NCBI GenBank assembly: GCA_031425695.1
Contig: JANPJV010000024.1
Coordinates: 1-49,654 of the forward strand
From: JANPJV01 sp031425695
GTDB lineage: Bacteria > Pseudomonadota > Gammaproteobacteria > Xanthomonadales > SZUA-5
Direction of reading: 5' to 3'
Length of the DNA: 49,654 nt
In this document: positions 35,701-43,100 of the stretch, piece after piece
How positions within the stretch are numbered: position 1 is the stretch's first letter
Layout of the letters: each line of letters starts with the position of its first letter
Notes under the pieces: generated by a model
The model's input: only the letters and a program-made list of their open reading frames with translations
Databases searched by the model: none
What the model was told of the DNA's origin: nothing
Program-made: the position numbers and the translations under genes

Positions 35701-36201
35701 CTGGCTGCTCAGTACGACCCGGGTGTTTTCCAGCCGCGACTGGCGAATCGTGATTGAGTTGCCCTCGTCGTAATGGTGGACATAGCAGATCCAGTTGCTG
35801 ATCGAGAACAACACGTTCTGCGAACTGATGGTGCTGATCTCGAGGGAATTGTTGTTGAGCTCGATGTTGACCTTGGGGCTGCCCGACGCTGCAACCAGCG
35901 TGGTCCCGCCCAAGGTCGAGCTCTGTGCCGTGCACCCGGCGTTGTAGCCGCCGCGAATGGTCAGCTTGCCGTGGCTGCGGTTGGGATCACCGTCGCCGTC
36001 GCGGTAGCCGAGTACCAGGTCGCTCCCGATCGTGTAGGTGCCGTTGCGCAGCTTGAACAGCACGGTGCCGGTGTCGTCCGCATCGATGTCGGCAAACGCC
36101 TGGTACAACGCGGCCGTCGACTCGATACAGCTCTCCGTATTCGCTCGCGCCGCAGCCGGGAGCAGGCTGGCAGCTAAGAGAAACAACATTCCTCGACACA
36201 T
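32737..36201 (-). CDS. Exported beta-helix / DUF11 / Calx-beta protein with EDGFE tail
   Basis: A 1154-residue protein. The ATG at 36201 follows GGGAG; signal peptide MCRGMLFLLAASLLPAAARA. Residues ~25-690 form a right-handed beta-helix with an Asn-rich ladder ('NNSLEIS', 'LIGNSNIAIQLAGLGSNLVQGNAIGSRG', 'NVVTGNTLSISNSNG', 'NQVRENRFASNGGLGIDLD'), close to the choice-of-anchor/CSLREA-type polymorphic outer membrane proteins. One DUF11 repeat (~780-890) is very similar to repeats 1-2 of the gene at 18400. Two Calx-beta domains follow (~907-1020 and ~1020-1140), with the typical 'TSGSATAGSDYT'-like and 'NDD' Ca2+ loops. It ends DSIFEDGFE. Presumed surface or secreted; no enzymatic site seen. Confidence 0.9.
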   Translation of the reverse strand: MCRGMLFLLAASLLPAAARANTESCIESTAALYQAFADIDADDTGTVLFKLRNGTYTIGSDLVLGYRDGDGDPNRSHGKLTIRGGYNAGCTAQSSTLGGTTLVAASGSPKVNIELNNNSLEISTISSQNVLFSISNWICYVHHYDEGNSITIRQSRLENTRVVLSSQCHSAAIRNSMLTSRSDNPNDNLLSYGFFWGEEVTPQTFTMVGSTLRNGSMSINVQPFSAGDNPPQALVRLQNSVFDNDGGEVIINGGDLFAIRNRYDSITITSGAVQQNSNNLTASPLLLASGVPSNTSPLVNAGSRFVDGGLPALDLAANPREVGTNPDIGAFETAVNNIAILTVTNTQSSGTGSLAQAVASANAFNGAQSIEFDISGSCPRVITLSSTLQVTDELRIKGATQPGTVLNSLDFGAYNGAPCIVLRAGTGVDDAINFDSNESTDDLEVFNVGFSGFSGGGVTISSGAGHRLAGLQFGAGVGAVPLDDVNFAIRVLDQASAVEIGGTDPQYVNLIGNSNIAIQLAGLGSNLVQGNAIGSRGLDDLGNVLGIIVTSPSNVIDNNRIILSNSPNLLITGSTARLNVVTGNTLSISNSNGVAISNGAHQNRIGPDNSITSNAGDGIFISSGARNQVRENRFASNGGLGIDLDADGVAPNDDDPITTFVTGLANRLQNYPLLDTVQRTLFFNQVYVSLEGSLRTTPGSYAVDIYRVPTCDASGFGEGNAPIGSVTVDVSCSVLQNGQCTEPFSVLLPEGDFSETDSIALTATGAGGSTSEFSPCYAQNPDFSISVSNGSNGVTAGTTATYTIIARNSGFTPTGGERVRDTFPAACTSVNWTCTGSSGGTCTPSGSGNINDGAISLPVGARVTYTAACAISPGATGTLVNTATITSARTDLTPANNTDTDSDPIIATTLSIGPVSEVEGTGGNNDLVFTVTASPTPQTLVEVDYASSSGSATAGSDYTSVTGTLTFASGQASRVIRVPVVTDNVVEGSETLTMTLSGATNAAINVASATGTLSNDDTATLSLNNVAITEGDFGTKNLSFSATLSNPVQGVISARLDTADGNGADPATLANNDYVAVVDGNLSFTSGSTLRTTIVQIVGDGVIEANESFRLRLSSLIVPINIPAGAVTLGANGNGTITNDDGQPADSIFEDGFE

Positions 36202-36480
36202 GACGGGCTCCCGATCGGCTTATGACCAGTAGCTACGCGATAGGACGCGATATAGGGCCAACGCCTTCGTCGAAGCGCTGCCATTGCCTGCTTTCGCAGG
36301 TCAATTTGCGCCCGCGCGGGGTTTGGGTTTGCGGGTTTGAGATCGGTCGCTACTTGACGCTTTGGTTTCCGACCCCGCTATGTCAAGTAGCGCCCGATCA
36401 CCGCTGTCCCCAACGCCGAGACAACGCGGGCAACATGACCTACGAGAGCTCATGCCCGGCGTGACGTAGCAACAATTTCC
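36202..36480. other. 279-base gap with hairpin and repeat core
   Basis: No gene. A 17-bp stem with one mismatch forms between 36341-36358 (GATCGG.CGCTACTTGAC) and 36382-36399 (its complement). GCAACATGACCTACG, the core of the dispersed repeat family, follows at 36430-36444. The region lies between the 3' end of the XRE-like gene and the start of the beta-helix gene, both on the minus strand. Confidence 0.6.
36341..36444. repeat. Hairpin plus GCAACATGACCTACG core
   Basis: The stem arms 36348-36358 and 36382-36392 are perfect 11-mers (CGCTACTTGAC / GTCAAGTAGCG), extended by GATCGG / CCGATC. CTACTTGACGGCTTT in the elements at 44182 and 44281 shares CTACTTGACG with this stem, which links it to that family along with the core at 36430. 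Confidence 0.65.
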
Positions 36481-37233
36481 TCAGAAAAACTTCTCGCGCG
36501 GCGCGCGCCGGAGCTTGGTAAATGACGAATGCTCCCAGGGACGCAGGCCCATGAACAGGCTGACGCCGTGGCGTTCGGCGGTGGGCAAGTCCAGGTCGCC
36601 GGCGACCAGTTCGTCGAGCAGGCGAGTCAGTGCTTCCATGGCGTCGGTTAGGCGTGCGGCCGAGGCGCGCGAGAGCATGCCGCCGACGAAATGCATCTTC
36701 TCGCCAGGCGCGTCGAAACGTGTCGAGAGGAACTCGGGCAGGACCTGGGTCGCGAAATAACGTTGTATCGGCCCGTCGCGGCGCCAGGTGAAGTTGCGGG
36801 CGACGCGCAGCTTGATGCGGCCCTGCGGCAGGAGCTCGATCAAACCAAGGCGTTCGAGTCGGATCAGGCGGCGCGTGAGCTCGGGCTTGGTGAAGCGGAA
36901 GGTCGCCAGGATCTCCGCTTCCGACCAGCGGTTGATGGTCAGGTAGGCGGTCAACAGCAGCGCGGGATCGGCGAGCAACTCGAGCTCCTGTTCCGGCGCC
37001 AGGGCGGTCACCGGCGGTTCGACTTCGCGGCTCATGACGACCAGATCACCGATGTCGACCCCGATCCAGTCGCACAGTGATTCCAGCCGCTCGAGCGAAA
37101 GCTCGGCGCGCGAAAACAGGCGCTTGATGCTGGCCTCGCTCAGCGCCAGCACAGCGGCCGCTTGCGCGTAGTTGCGTCCGCGCGCACGCAGCAGGCGTTT
37201 CAGCGCAATGTGGATGGCCTGGGTCTGTCGCAT
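36481..37233 (-). CDS. XRE-type helix-turn-helix transcriptional regulator
   Basis: A 250-residue protein. The ATG at 37233 (MRQTQAIHIALKRLLRARG) is preferred; the frame is open to 37422, but that leader is Thr/Ala low-complexity. The N-terminal HTH at residues ~16-45 reads NYAQAAAVLALSEASIKRLF, the Cro/C1 pattern, followed by a helix pair with 'LERLESLCDWIGVDIGDLV'. The rest is helical with a second winged-helix-like segment ('SEAEILATFRFTKPELTRRLIRLERLGLIEL'), so it may bind DNA twice or sense through it. It is divergent from the hydroxylase operon (112 bases between starts), its most likely target together with itself (inference). Confidence 0.85.
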   Translation of the reverse strand: MRQTQAIHIALKRLLRARGRNYAQAAAVLALSEASIKRLFSRAELSLERLESLCDWIGVDIGDLVVMSREVEPPVTALAPEQELELLADPALLLTAYLTINRWSEAEILATFRFTKPELTRRLIRLERLGLIELLPQGRIKLRVARNFTWRRDGPIQRYFATQVLPEFLSTRFDAPGEKMHFVGGMLSRASAARLTDAMEALTRLLDELVAGDLDLPTAERHGVSLFMGLRPWEHSSFTKLRRAPREKFF

Positions 37234-37345
37234 GAAGTATCGCCGCGTGATACCAAACAGCGCACAGCATGCCATGTTCCTCGTATTTGTTGCGATGGAC
37301 GCTGCCTTGCTTCTAAGGTGAGCCATCGCAAGCGGAGCGGAGCGG

Positions 37346-38065
37346 ATGGCCATGGACTCGGTGACGGTGGTGGTGGCGGCAGCAGTCGTAATGATGGTGG
37401 TGGAGCAACTGCGTCCGGGCATGCGTCAACCGACAGTGCCGGGTTGGATCGCGCGACTGTGCCTGCTCAATGCGGTCCAGGTCGGCGTGGTCTATCTCGG
37501 CGCCGCGACCTGGGACCAAATGCTGCCGCAGTTCCAACTCGTCGACGCGAGTGCGCTCGGCCCGATTGGCGGCGCCGCCGTCGGCTACCTGGTGATTACC
37601 TTCGTGTTCTATTGGTGGCACCGCGCGCGCCACGAAATCCCATGGCTCTGGCGCCTGCATCAGCTGCATCACAGCCCCGCGCGGATCGAGGTACTGACCA
37701 GTTTCTACAAGCACCCGCTGGAGATCGCGATCAATGGCGTGCTGATGAGCACGCTGCTCTTCGTCGTAATCGGGCTCTCCCCGGCGACTGCGGCGATCGT
37801 GACCGCGGTTACGGGAATCGCGGAGCTTGTCTATCACTGGAATATCGCGACCCCGCATTGGCTCGGCTATTGGTTTCAGCGCCCCGAGAGCCACCGCCGC
37901 CACCATGAGCGTAATTTTCACCGCTGCAATTATTCCGATCTGCCGGTCTGGGACTTGCTCTTCGGGACCTTCGACAATCCGCGCGAGGCGCCGGTTGATT
38001 GCGGATTCCCGTTGCACCAGGAACGCCAACTCGCGCGCCTGCTGACAGGGCGGGCGCCGCGATGA
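37346..38065 (+). CDS. Fatty acid hydroxylase / sterol desaturase-family membrane enzyme
   Basis: A 239-residue protein with about four membrane helices. Three histidine clusters that hold a di-iron centre are present: WWHRARHEIPWLWRLHQLHH (HxxxH and HxxHH), 'SFYKHPLEI' and ESHRRHHERNFHRCNYSDLP. This is the FA-hydroxylase superfamily (C4-sterol methyl oxidase, carotenoid or fatty acid hydroxylases); members hydroxylate or desaturate lipids with O2. The substrate is not determinable. An ATG at 37352 is an alternative start. First gene of an operon: its stop overlaps the next start by four bases (ATGA). It is controlled, presumably, by the divergent XRE-like regulator. Confidence 0.92.
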   Translation: MAMDSVTVVVAAAVVMMVVEQLRPGMRQPTVPGWIARLCLLNAVQVGVVYLGAATWDQMLPQFQLVDASALGPIGGAAVGYLVITFVFYWWHRARHEIPWLWRLHQLHHSPARIEVLTSFYKHPLEIAINGVLMSTLLFVVIGLSPATAAIVTAVTGIAELVYHWNIATPHWLGYWFQRPESHRRHHERNFHRCNYSDLPVWDLLFGTFDNPREAPVDCGFPLHQERQLARLLTGRAPR

Positions 38066-38562
38066 ACCGCCGCGAAGTCGCTGTGTTCGTATTCCTGGTC
38101 AGCACCGGCTGTCTGCAGATGGCGGGCGAGGTCTTGGGCCTGCCGCGAGTCAAGGCTTTTGCCGCAGCCACGCAACTCGCGCCCGCAATGAAGGTGTTCA
38201 CCGCACATCAGGGCTACGAGACGCATGCGGCGCGGTTTTTCATCACTTGGCGCCTGGCTGGCCGCGACCATGAGCAGCAACTGACACCCGCGCTGTATGC
38301 GCGCATCAGCGGACCCTATAACCGCCGGAATGTCTACGGCGCCGCGCTTGCCTATGGGCCGCTCCTGCGCCGCGATCCCAAGATGCTGCCGATGCAGTCG
38401 AGCGTGATGCACTACGCGTTCTGCGCGCCGGGGAGCATGCGCGCGCCGTTGGGCATCCCAGGCGATGCAACCCGATTGCGGGTGCGCGTCGAGCCCGTGC
38501 GGACGGTCGCGACGCCGATCCACTTGCCGCTGCAATGGGAGATCGATTGTGCAGGCAACTAG
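38062..38562 (+). CDS. Exported or membrane-anchored hypothetical protein
   Basis: A 166-residue protein. The ATG at 38062 overlaps the preceding stop (ATGA), a sign of coupling. The N-terminus MNRREVAVFVFLVSTGCLQM is a hydrophobic anchor or signal peptide. The remainder has 'ARFFITWRLAGRDHEQQLTP', 'YARISGPYNRRNVYGAALAYGPLL', a single internal Cys (YAFCAPG) and a C-terminal Cys (EIDCAGN) that could pair. No family recognised. It sits between a lipid hydroxylase and an HTTM-DCC protein, so an accessory role at the membrane is plausible. The next gene begins 14 bases inside its end. Confidence 0.85.
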   Translation: MNRREVAVFVFLVSTGCLQMAGEVLGLPRVKAFAAATQLAPAMKVFTAHQGYETHAARFFITWRLAGRDHEQQLTPALYARISGPYNRRNVYGAALAYGPLLRRDPKMLPMQSSVMHYAFCAPGSMRAPLGIPGDATRLRVRVEPVRTVATPIHLPLQWEIDCAGN

Positions 38563-39823
38563 TTGGAGCGGGGGGCAATACAGCCTCTACCGCGCGGCAC
38601 TCGGCGCCTTTGTCTGCCTGCACTTTCTGCAGTTGCTGCCATATGGTGCGGAGATTTTTGCAGCAGGCGGCGTGCTTGCCGCGGCGAACCTCAGCCCCTT
38701 TGTCGGCGTGCTGCCGAATCCACTCGCGCACTGGGATTCACCGCTGATGATCAGCTCGCTGCTGGCGATCGGCGCTCTGGCGGGCGTGGCGCTGGCTGTC
38801 GGCCGCTTTGATCGCGTCGGCGCCCTGACTGCGGCCCTGGTTCTGGCGTGGTTGTTCCAGCGCAACCCGTTGATTGCGAATCCAAGCCTGCCGCTGCTCG
38901 GCTGGCTGTTATTGATGCATCTCTTCGTGCCGCCGCGGCCCTTCGGATCACTGACTGCGCGCATCCACGGCGCCGAGGCGGACTGGCGCCTGCCTCGGCA
39001 TCTTCATCTCGCAGCGTGGGTGGTGCTCGCGCTCGCTTATAGCCACTCGGGCTGGACCAAGCTGGCAAGTCCCTCCTGGGTCGCGGGCGACACTATCCGC
39101 CTGGTGCTGGAGAACCCGCTCGCGCGCGATCACGGGATGCGGACGCTACTGTTGTCGCTGCCGCCGATCTGCCTGCAGATGCTGACCTGGGGACTGCTCG
39201 CAGTCGAGTTGCTGTTCGCGCCACTGGCCTTGCTGCGCGGACTGCGGCCCTGGTTGTGGCTGGCCATGCTCTGCGCGCAATTGGGGTTCCTGTGCCTGCT
39301 GAGCTTCGCCGACCTGACCCTGCCGATGCTGCTCGCACACCTGATCACCTTCGACCCGCGCTGGGTCGCAGGTCGAATCCCCAGCGCGCCGGCACTGGTG
39401 CTCTACGATGGACGCTGCGGTTTTTGCCACGCCTCCGTGCGGCTCGCAGCCATCGAGGACCAGCGAGCGAGCCTGCGCTTCGCGCCGCTGCAGGGCCCAA
39501 CTGCCGTAGTCGCTCTGGCCGGCCAGGTTCTTCCCCAGCAAGGCGACAGCATCGTCGTAATCACCGATGGCGGACCGCCTGCCTACAAGTCGCGCGCCGT
39601 GGCTGCGATCCTGGAGCGCCTTGGCGGTCTCTGGTTCCTGCTCGGTCGAGGCTTGCGAATGATTCCTCGCCCCCTCGCTGACCTCGTTTACGACGGCGTG
39701 GGTCGCGTGCGCTACCGCCTCGCGGGACGGCGCGACGTCTGTCCCATTCTTCCCGTCCGTGATCCATCCGCGCACTGCACGGTTTGCGCTCCGACAGATA
39801 CTGCAATGCAGGCGAATCCGTGA
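38549..39823 (+). CDS. HTTM-like membrane protein fused to a DCC thioredoxin-like domain
   Basis: A 424-residue protein. The GTG at 38549, seven bases after GGGAG, decides the start. Residues ~10-290 hold about eight membrane helices with HTTM-type features ('LALAYSHSGWTKLASPSWVAGDTIRLVLENPLAR'), as in vitamin-K-carboxylase-related proteins. Residues ~295-405 are a DCC1/DUF393 domain: ALVLYDGRCGFCHASVRLA with the CxxC redox pair, and 'LRFAPLQG'. The C-terminal tail has further Cys (DVCPILP, HCTVC). The fusion suggests a membrane thiol-redox enzyme acting on lipids or on the partner proteins. Last gene of the operon. Confidence 0.88.
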   Translation: MQATSWSGGQYSLYRAALGAFVCLHFLQLLPYGAEIFAAGGVLAAANLSPFVGVLPNPLAHWDSPLMISSLLAIGALAGVALAVGRFDRVGALTAALVLAWLFQRNPLIANPSLPLLGWLLLMHLFVPPRPFGSLTARIHGAEADWRLPRHLHLAAWVVLALAYSHSGWTKLASPSWVAGDTIRLVLENPLARDHGMRTLLLSLPPICLQMLTWGLLAVELLFAPLALLRGLRPWLWLAMLCAQLGFLCLLSFADLTLPMLLAHLITFDPRWVAGRIPSAPALVLYDGRCGFCHASVRLAAIEDQRASLRFAPLQGPTAVVALAGQVLPQQGDSIVVITDGGPPAYKSRAVAAILERLGGLWFLLGRGLRMIPRPLADLVYDGVGRVRYRLAGRRDVCPILPVRDPSAHCTVCAPTDTAMQANP

Positions 39824-40158
39824 CCCACACAGCACTCCTGGGATTCTTTCGATCAGGGCAGATACTCGCCGGGACTGCGCAACTCGGATAAGACCCGGAG
39901 ACCGCCGCTGTCGGTGCTCTGCGCTATGCGCGGAAGCTTCGTCGCTGTTGGTGGGTCTGCGCTGCGCGCGGATGCTTTTCGCTTTGCGCGTAAGGACGGG
40001 TGACTGCAATCGCATGGTGGACTGCGCAGCCGAGCCCGTCGCAGCGGACATGCATCTCCGCGTGATCGATCGCCGCACGCTGATCCGCGTATGCCCATAT
40101 CCGCCCGTTTCCACGGATTGCGGCCGTCACTCCCGTTTGCACAACCCAAGGATCCATC
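39824..40158. other. 335-base gap with two REP-like elements
   Basis: No gene is supported. It holds a degenerate element at 39911-39939 and a full one at 39948-39979, both plus-oriented. A further GC-rich stretch leads to AAGGA six bases before the GTG at 40159. Confidence 0.6.
39911..39979 (+). repeat. Two direct REP-like elements (family GGTGGGTCTGCGC)
   Basis: The second copy (39948-39979) is TTGGTGGGTCTGCGCTGCGC then GCGGATGCTTTT, nearly the consensus. The first (39911-39939) keeps CTCTGCGCTATGCGCGGAAGCTT. They are in the same orientation, unlike the inverted pair at 26824-26899. Confidence 0.8.
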
Positions 40159-43100
40159 GTGACCCCTGTCCTGCTTGCTCTGGCGCTGGCCGCCGGGGCC
40201 ACCGATGCCCCGCGCCAGACCTATATCGTTGAACTGGAACAACCGGCCGCCGCGGTCGAGTTTTCTCGACAGGCGGCGAAGTCGCACAACGCGGCGCCGC
40301 AGCTCGATGCGGCGGACCCGGCGTTGCGCCAATACGTGGCCGGGCTGGATCGAGAGCGCGCGGTGGTGCTGCAATCGCTCGCAGGGGTGGGCAAGCAGGC
40401 TGCCACGCCGCGCTTCGTCTATCGCTATGCGCTCAATGGTTTCGCGATCGAGCTCGACGCCGACCAGGCACAGGCGCTGGAGCGCACGCCTGGCGTGCGT
40501 GCGGTGCAGGTGGAAGGTCGACATACCTTGCTCACATTCGGGAGCGCAGATTTTGTGGGCGCAAGCGCCGCCTGGAACGCTCCCGGCGGCGCCTCTGGCA
40601 GCCGTGGCGAGGGTGTTGTCGTCGGAGTCATCGACAGCGGGGCCAACTACGCGCATCGCGCGTTCTCGGGGACCGATGGTGATGGCTACCGACACGTTAA
40701 CCCGCGCGGCCGCTACTACGGCATCTGCGCGCCGCCGACCAATATTGCCGCCTGCAATGACAAGCGTATTGGTGTCTACGATTTCACCTCCGCGACCGGC
40801 AATGGTGCCGACACCGATGGGCACGGCAGCCACGTCAGCGCGATCGCAGTGGGCAGCCCGCGCCCGTTCACATTCTCCGGCCCCACCAACATCGTCACGC
40901 GCATGACCGGGGTGGCCCCACGCGCCAACCTGATTTCCTACAAGGTGGTCGGTGGCGGCACGGCTGGGGACAGCGCGGTGATCATGGCGCTCGAGCAGGC
41001 GGTGCTCGACCAGGTCGACGTGATTTCCTGGTCGCTCGGCTATGCCCCGACTGACCCATGGGCGGCGCTCGCTGGCGTCGACGATACGGCCAGCGCCAAG
41101 GCCGTGACCAACGTGGTGCGTGCGGGTATCGCGTTTGCGGCGTCGGCGGGAAACAACGGCCCTGGCGCACGCTTGGGCGGTTCTGCGGCGCTGCCCTGGG
41201 TGGCGTCGGTTGGCAGCTCCAACACGGACCGCCTGCTCGGTACCAGCCTGACCGGGCTCACGGGCAATCTCCCGGCGCCGCAGCCGCAGTTCCCAGGCGC
41301 CGGGATCAGCGCTGGCTATGGGCCGGCCCGGATCGTGCTCGGTGCGCAGTTCGGCTCGGCGGAGTGCGCCACCGGTAGCGATCCCGACCCCGACGCCTCC
41401 GGCATCAGCAATCCGTTCGTCGGGCGCGTCTTCAATGGCGAGATCGTGGTCTGCGCAGGTGGGTTCCATAGCCACGCGTCCAAGGTGGTGAACGCAAAAC
41501 TGGCAGGCGCGGGCGGGGTGATCCTGGTCAACTCGGCCGCGGTCGGCGACAGCCTCGTCGCGGCCGCGTATCAGCTGCCGACCGTACAGATCGGCCATGC
41601 GGCCGGGCAGCAACTCAGCGCCTGGGTGACTGCCAGCGGCGCCAGTGCAAACGGCAGCATCAGTGCCTACGCCGTGCAGCAATCGCCGAGCTTCGGACCG
41701 GTGTTGTCCAGCTTCAGCAGCCACGGTCCCGATCTCGGGCGCATTTTCATGCTGCGCCCGAGCCTGACCGCGCCGGGCCAGGCCATCTGGTCGGCGAGCC
41801 ACGAGGGCAACAACGAAGTCACGAAGTCCGGAACCTCGATGGCCGCGCCGCACGTTGCCGGCATGCTGGCGCTGCTACGGCAGGCACGCCGCACGGAGAA
41901 TCCACACGTGCTGATCTCCGCGCTGGAGCTGACCGCCGAGAGCAGCGTGCGGATCAATCCGAGCGGTCGGGCGGCAACGCCGATCGAGCAGGGTGCGGGC
42001 AGTGCGCGCGTCGATCGTGCCCTCCAGGCTGGACTGGTCTTGCCGCTGACCATGGCCGATTTCGATCGCGAGAATCCGCGCAACGGGGGCGACCCTGCGC
42101 GCCTCAATACCGCTGCCCTGTTCGACGAGAGCTGCATCGACACCTGCACTTTCACGCGCACCGTGCGGGCGTGGCGAGCGGGCAGCTACGCGGTCACGGC
42201 CAGCATCGATGCTGGCGCATCGATAGCGGTCTCGCCAACGGCCTTCACGCTGGCCGCAGGGGCAGAACAGAGCTTGACCATTACTGTCGATGTGAGCGAC
42301 GCCCGCTGGTACGAGCGTTTCGCGTTCGGCGCCGTCAACCTCGTCGCCAGCGATCCGTCGATACCGGTGAGCCGCATGACGGTGAGTGCTCGCAAGCCAC
42401 TCGCAAGTTATCCGGCATCGCTCGACTTCGAGATCGCTGCCGACCGCGGCAGGATCGACGTGCCGATGACGGGTCGCGCGGCTGGTGGCGAGATCCGCTA
42501 CCGCGTCCAAGGGCCGGTTGCAGCGACGCGAGTGACGCCGGCGTTGGCGCCAGGAGCGCGGATCGCCTATTGGACGCAACTGACATCACCGGGCGAGGTA
42601 CGTGCACAGATCACGGATTCCACGGCTCGCGATTGGGACCTCTACGTCGGGCGCGACCTCGATGGTGATCGGCAAATCGACACCGGCGAGACCCAGTGCG
42701 CCTCGCTCGGCTTGGCCAACACCGAGGAATGCCGCTTGACCAACCAGCCGGCTGGCGACTACTTCGTGCTGGTCCTTGCCTTTGGCAGCCCCAATGCCAG
42801 CGACACCGGCACCGTCCATTTTGCCGCCATGCCCAATCTCAGCACCGTCGAGAAGCGCGGACATGCGACTGGCCCGTCGCGCCTGAAGCTCGACCAGGCC
42901 TTCAACATGCGCTTGGGCTATGAGCTCGGCGGGCTCAAGAGCGGCGAGCGCGCTTATGGCGCGGTGCAACTGGTGCGTGGTCACGACGCTGGGGTATTCG
43001 CCGAACTGCCGCTGACCTTGCGGCGCACTACGGCGACTCCGCCGGCGGCGTTCTACCTGCCGACCGATGAAAGCCGCCGTTTCCTGGTGCCGGCCGGCAG

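Noticed and set aside
39853..41853. 666-codon minus-strand open frame across the protease gene
   Set aside because: It is antisense to a complete subtilase with all catalytic motifs; Arg/Ala/His-rich composition marks it as a shadow.
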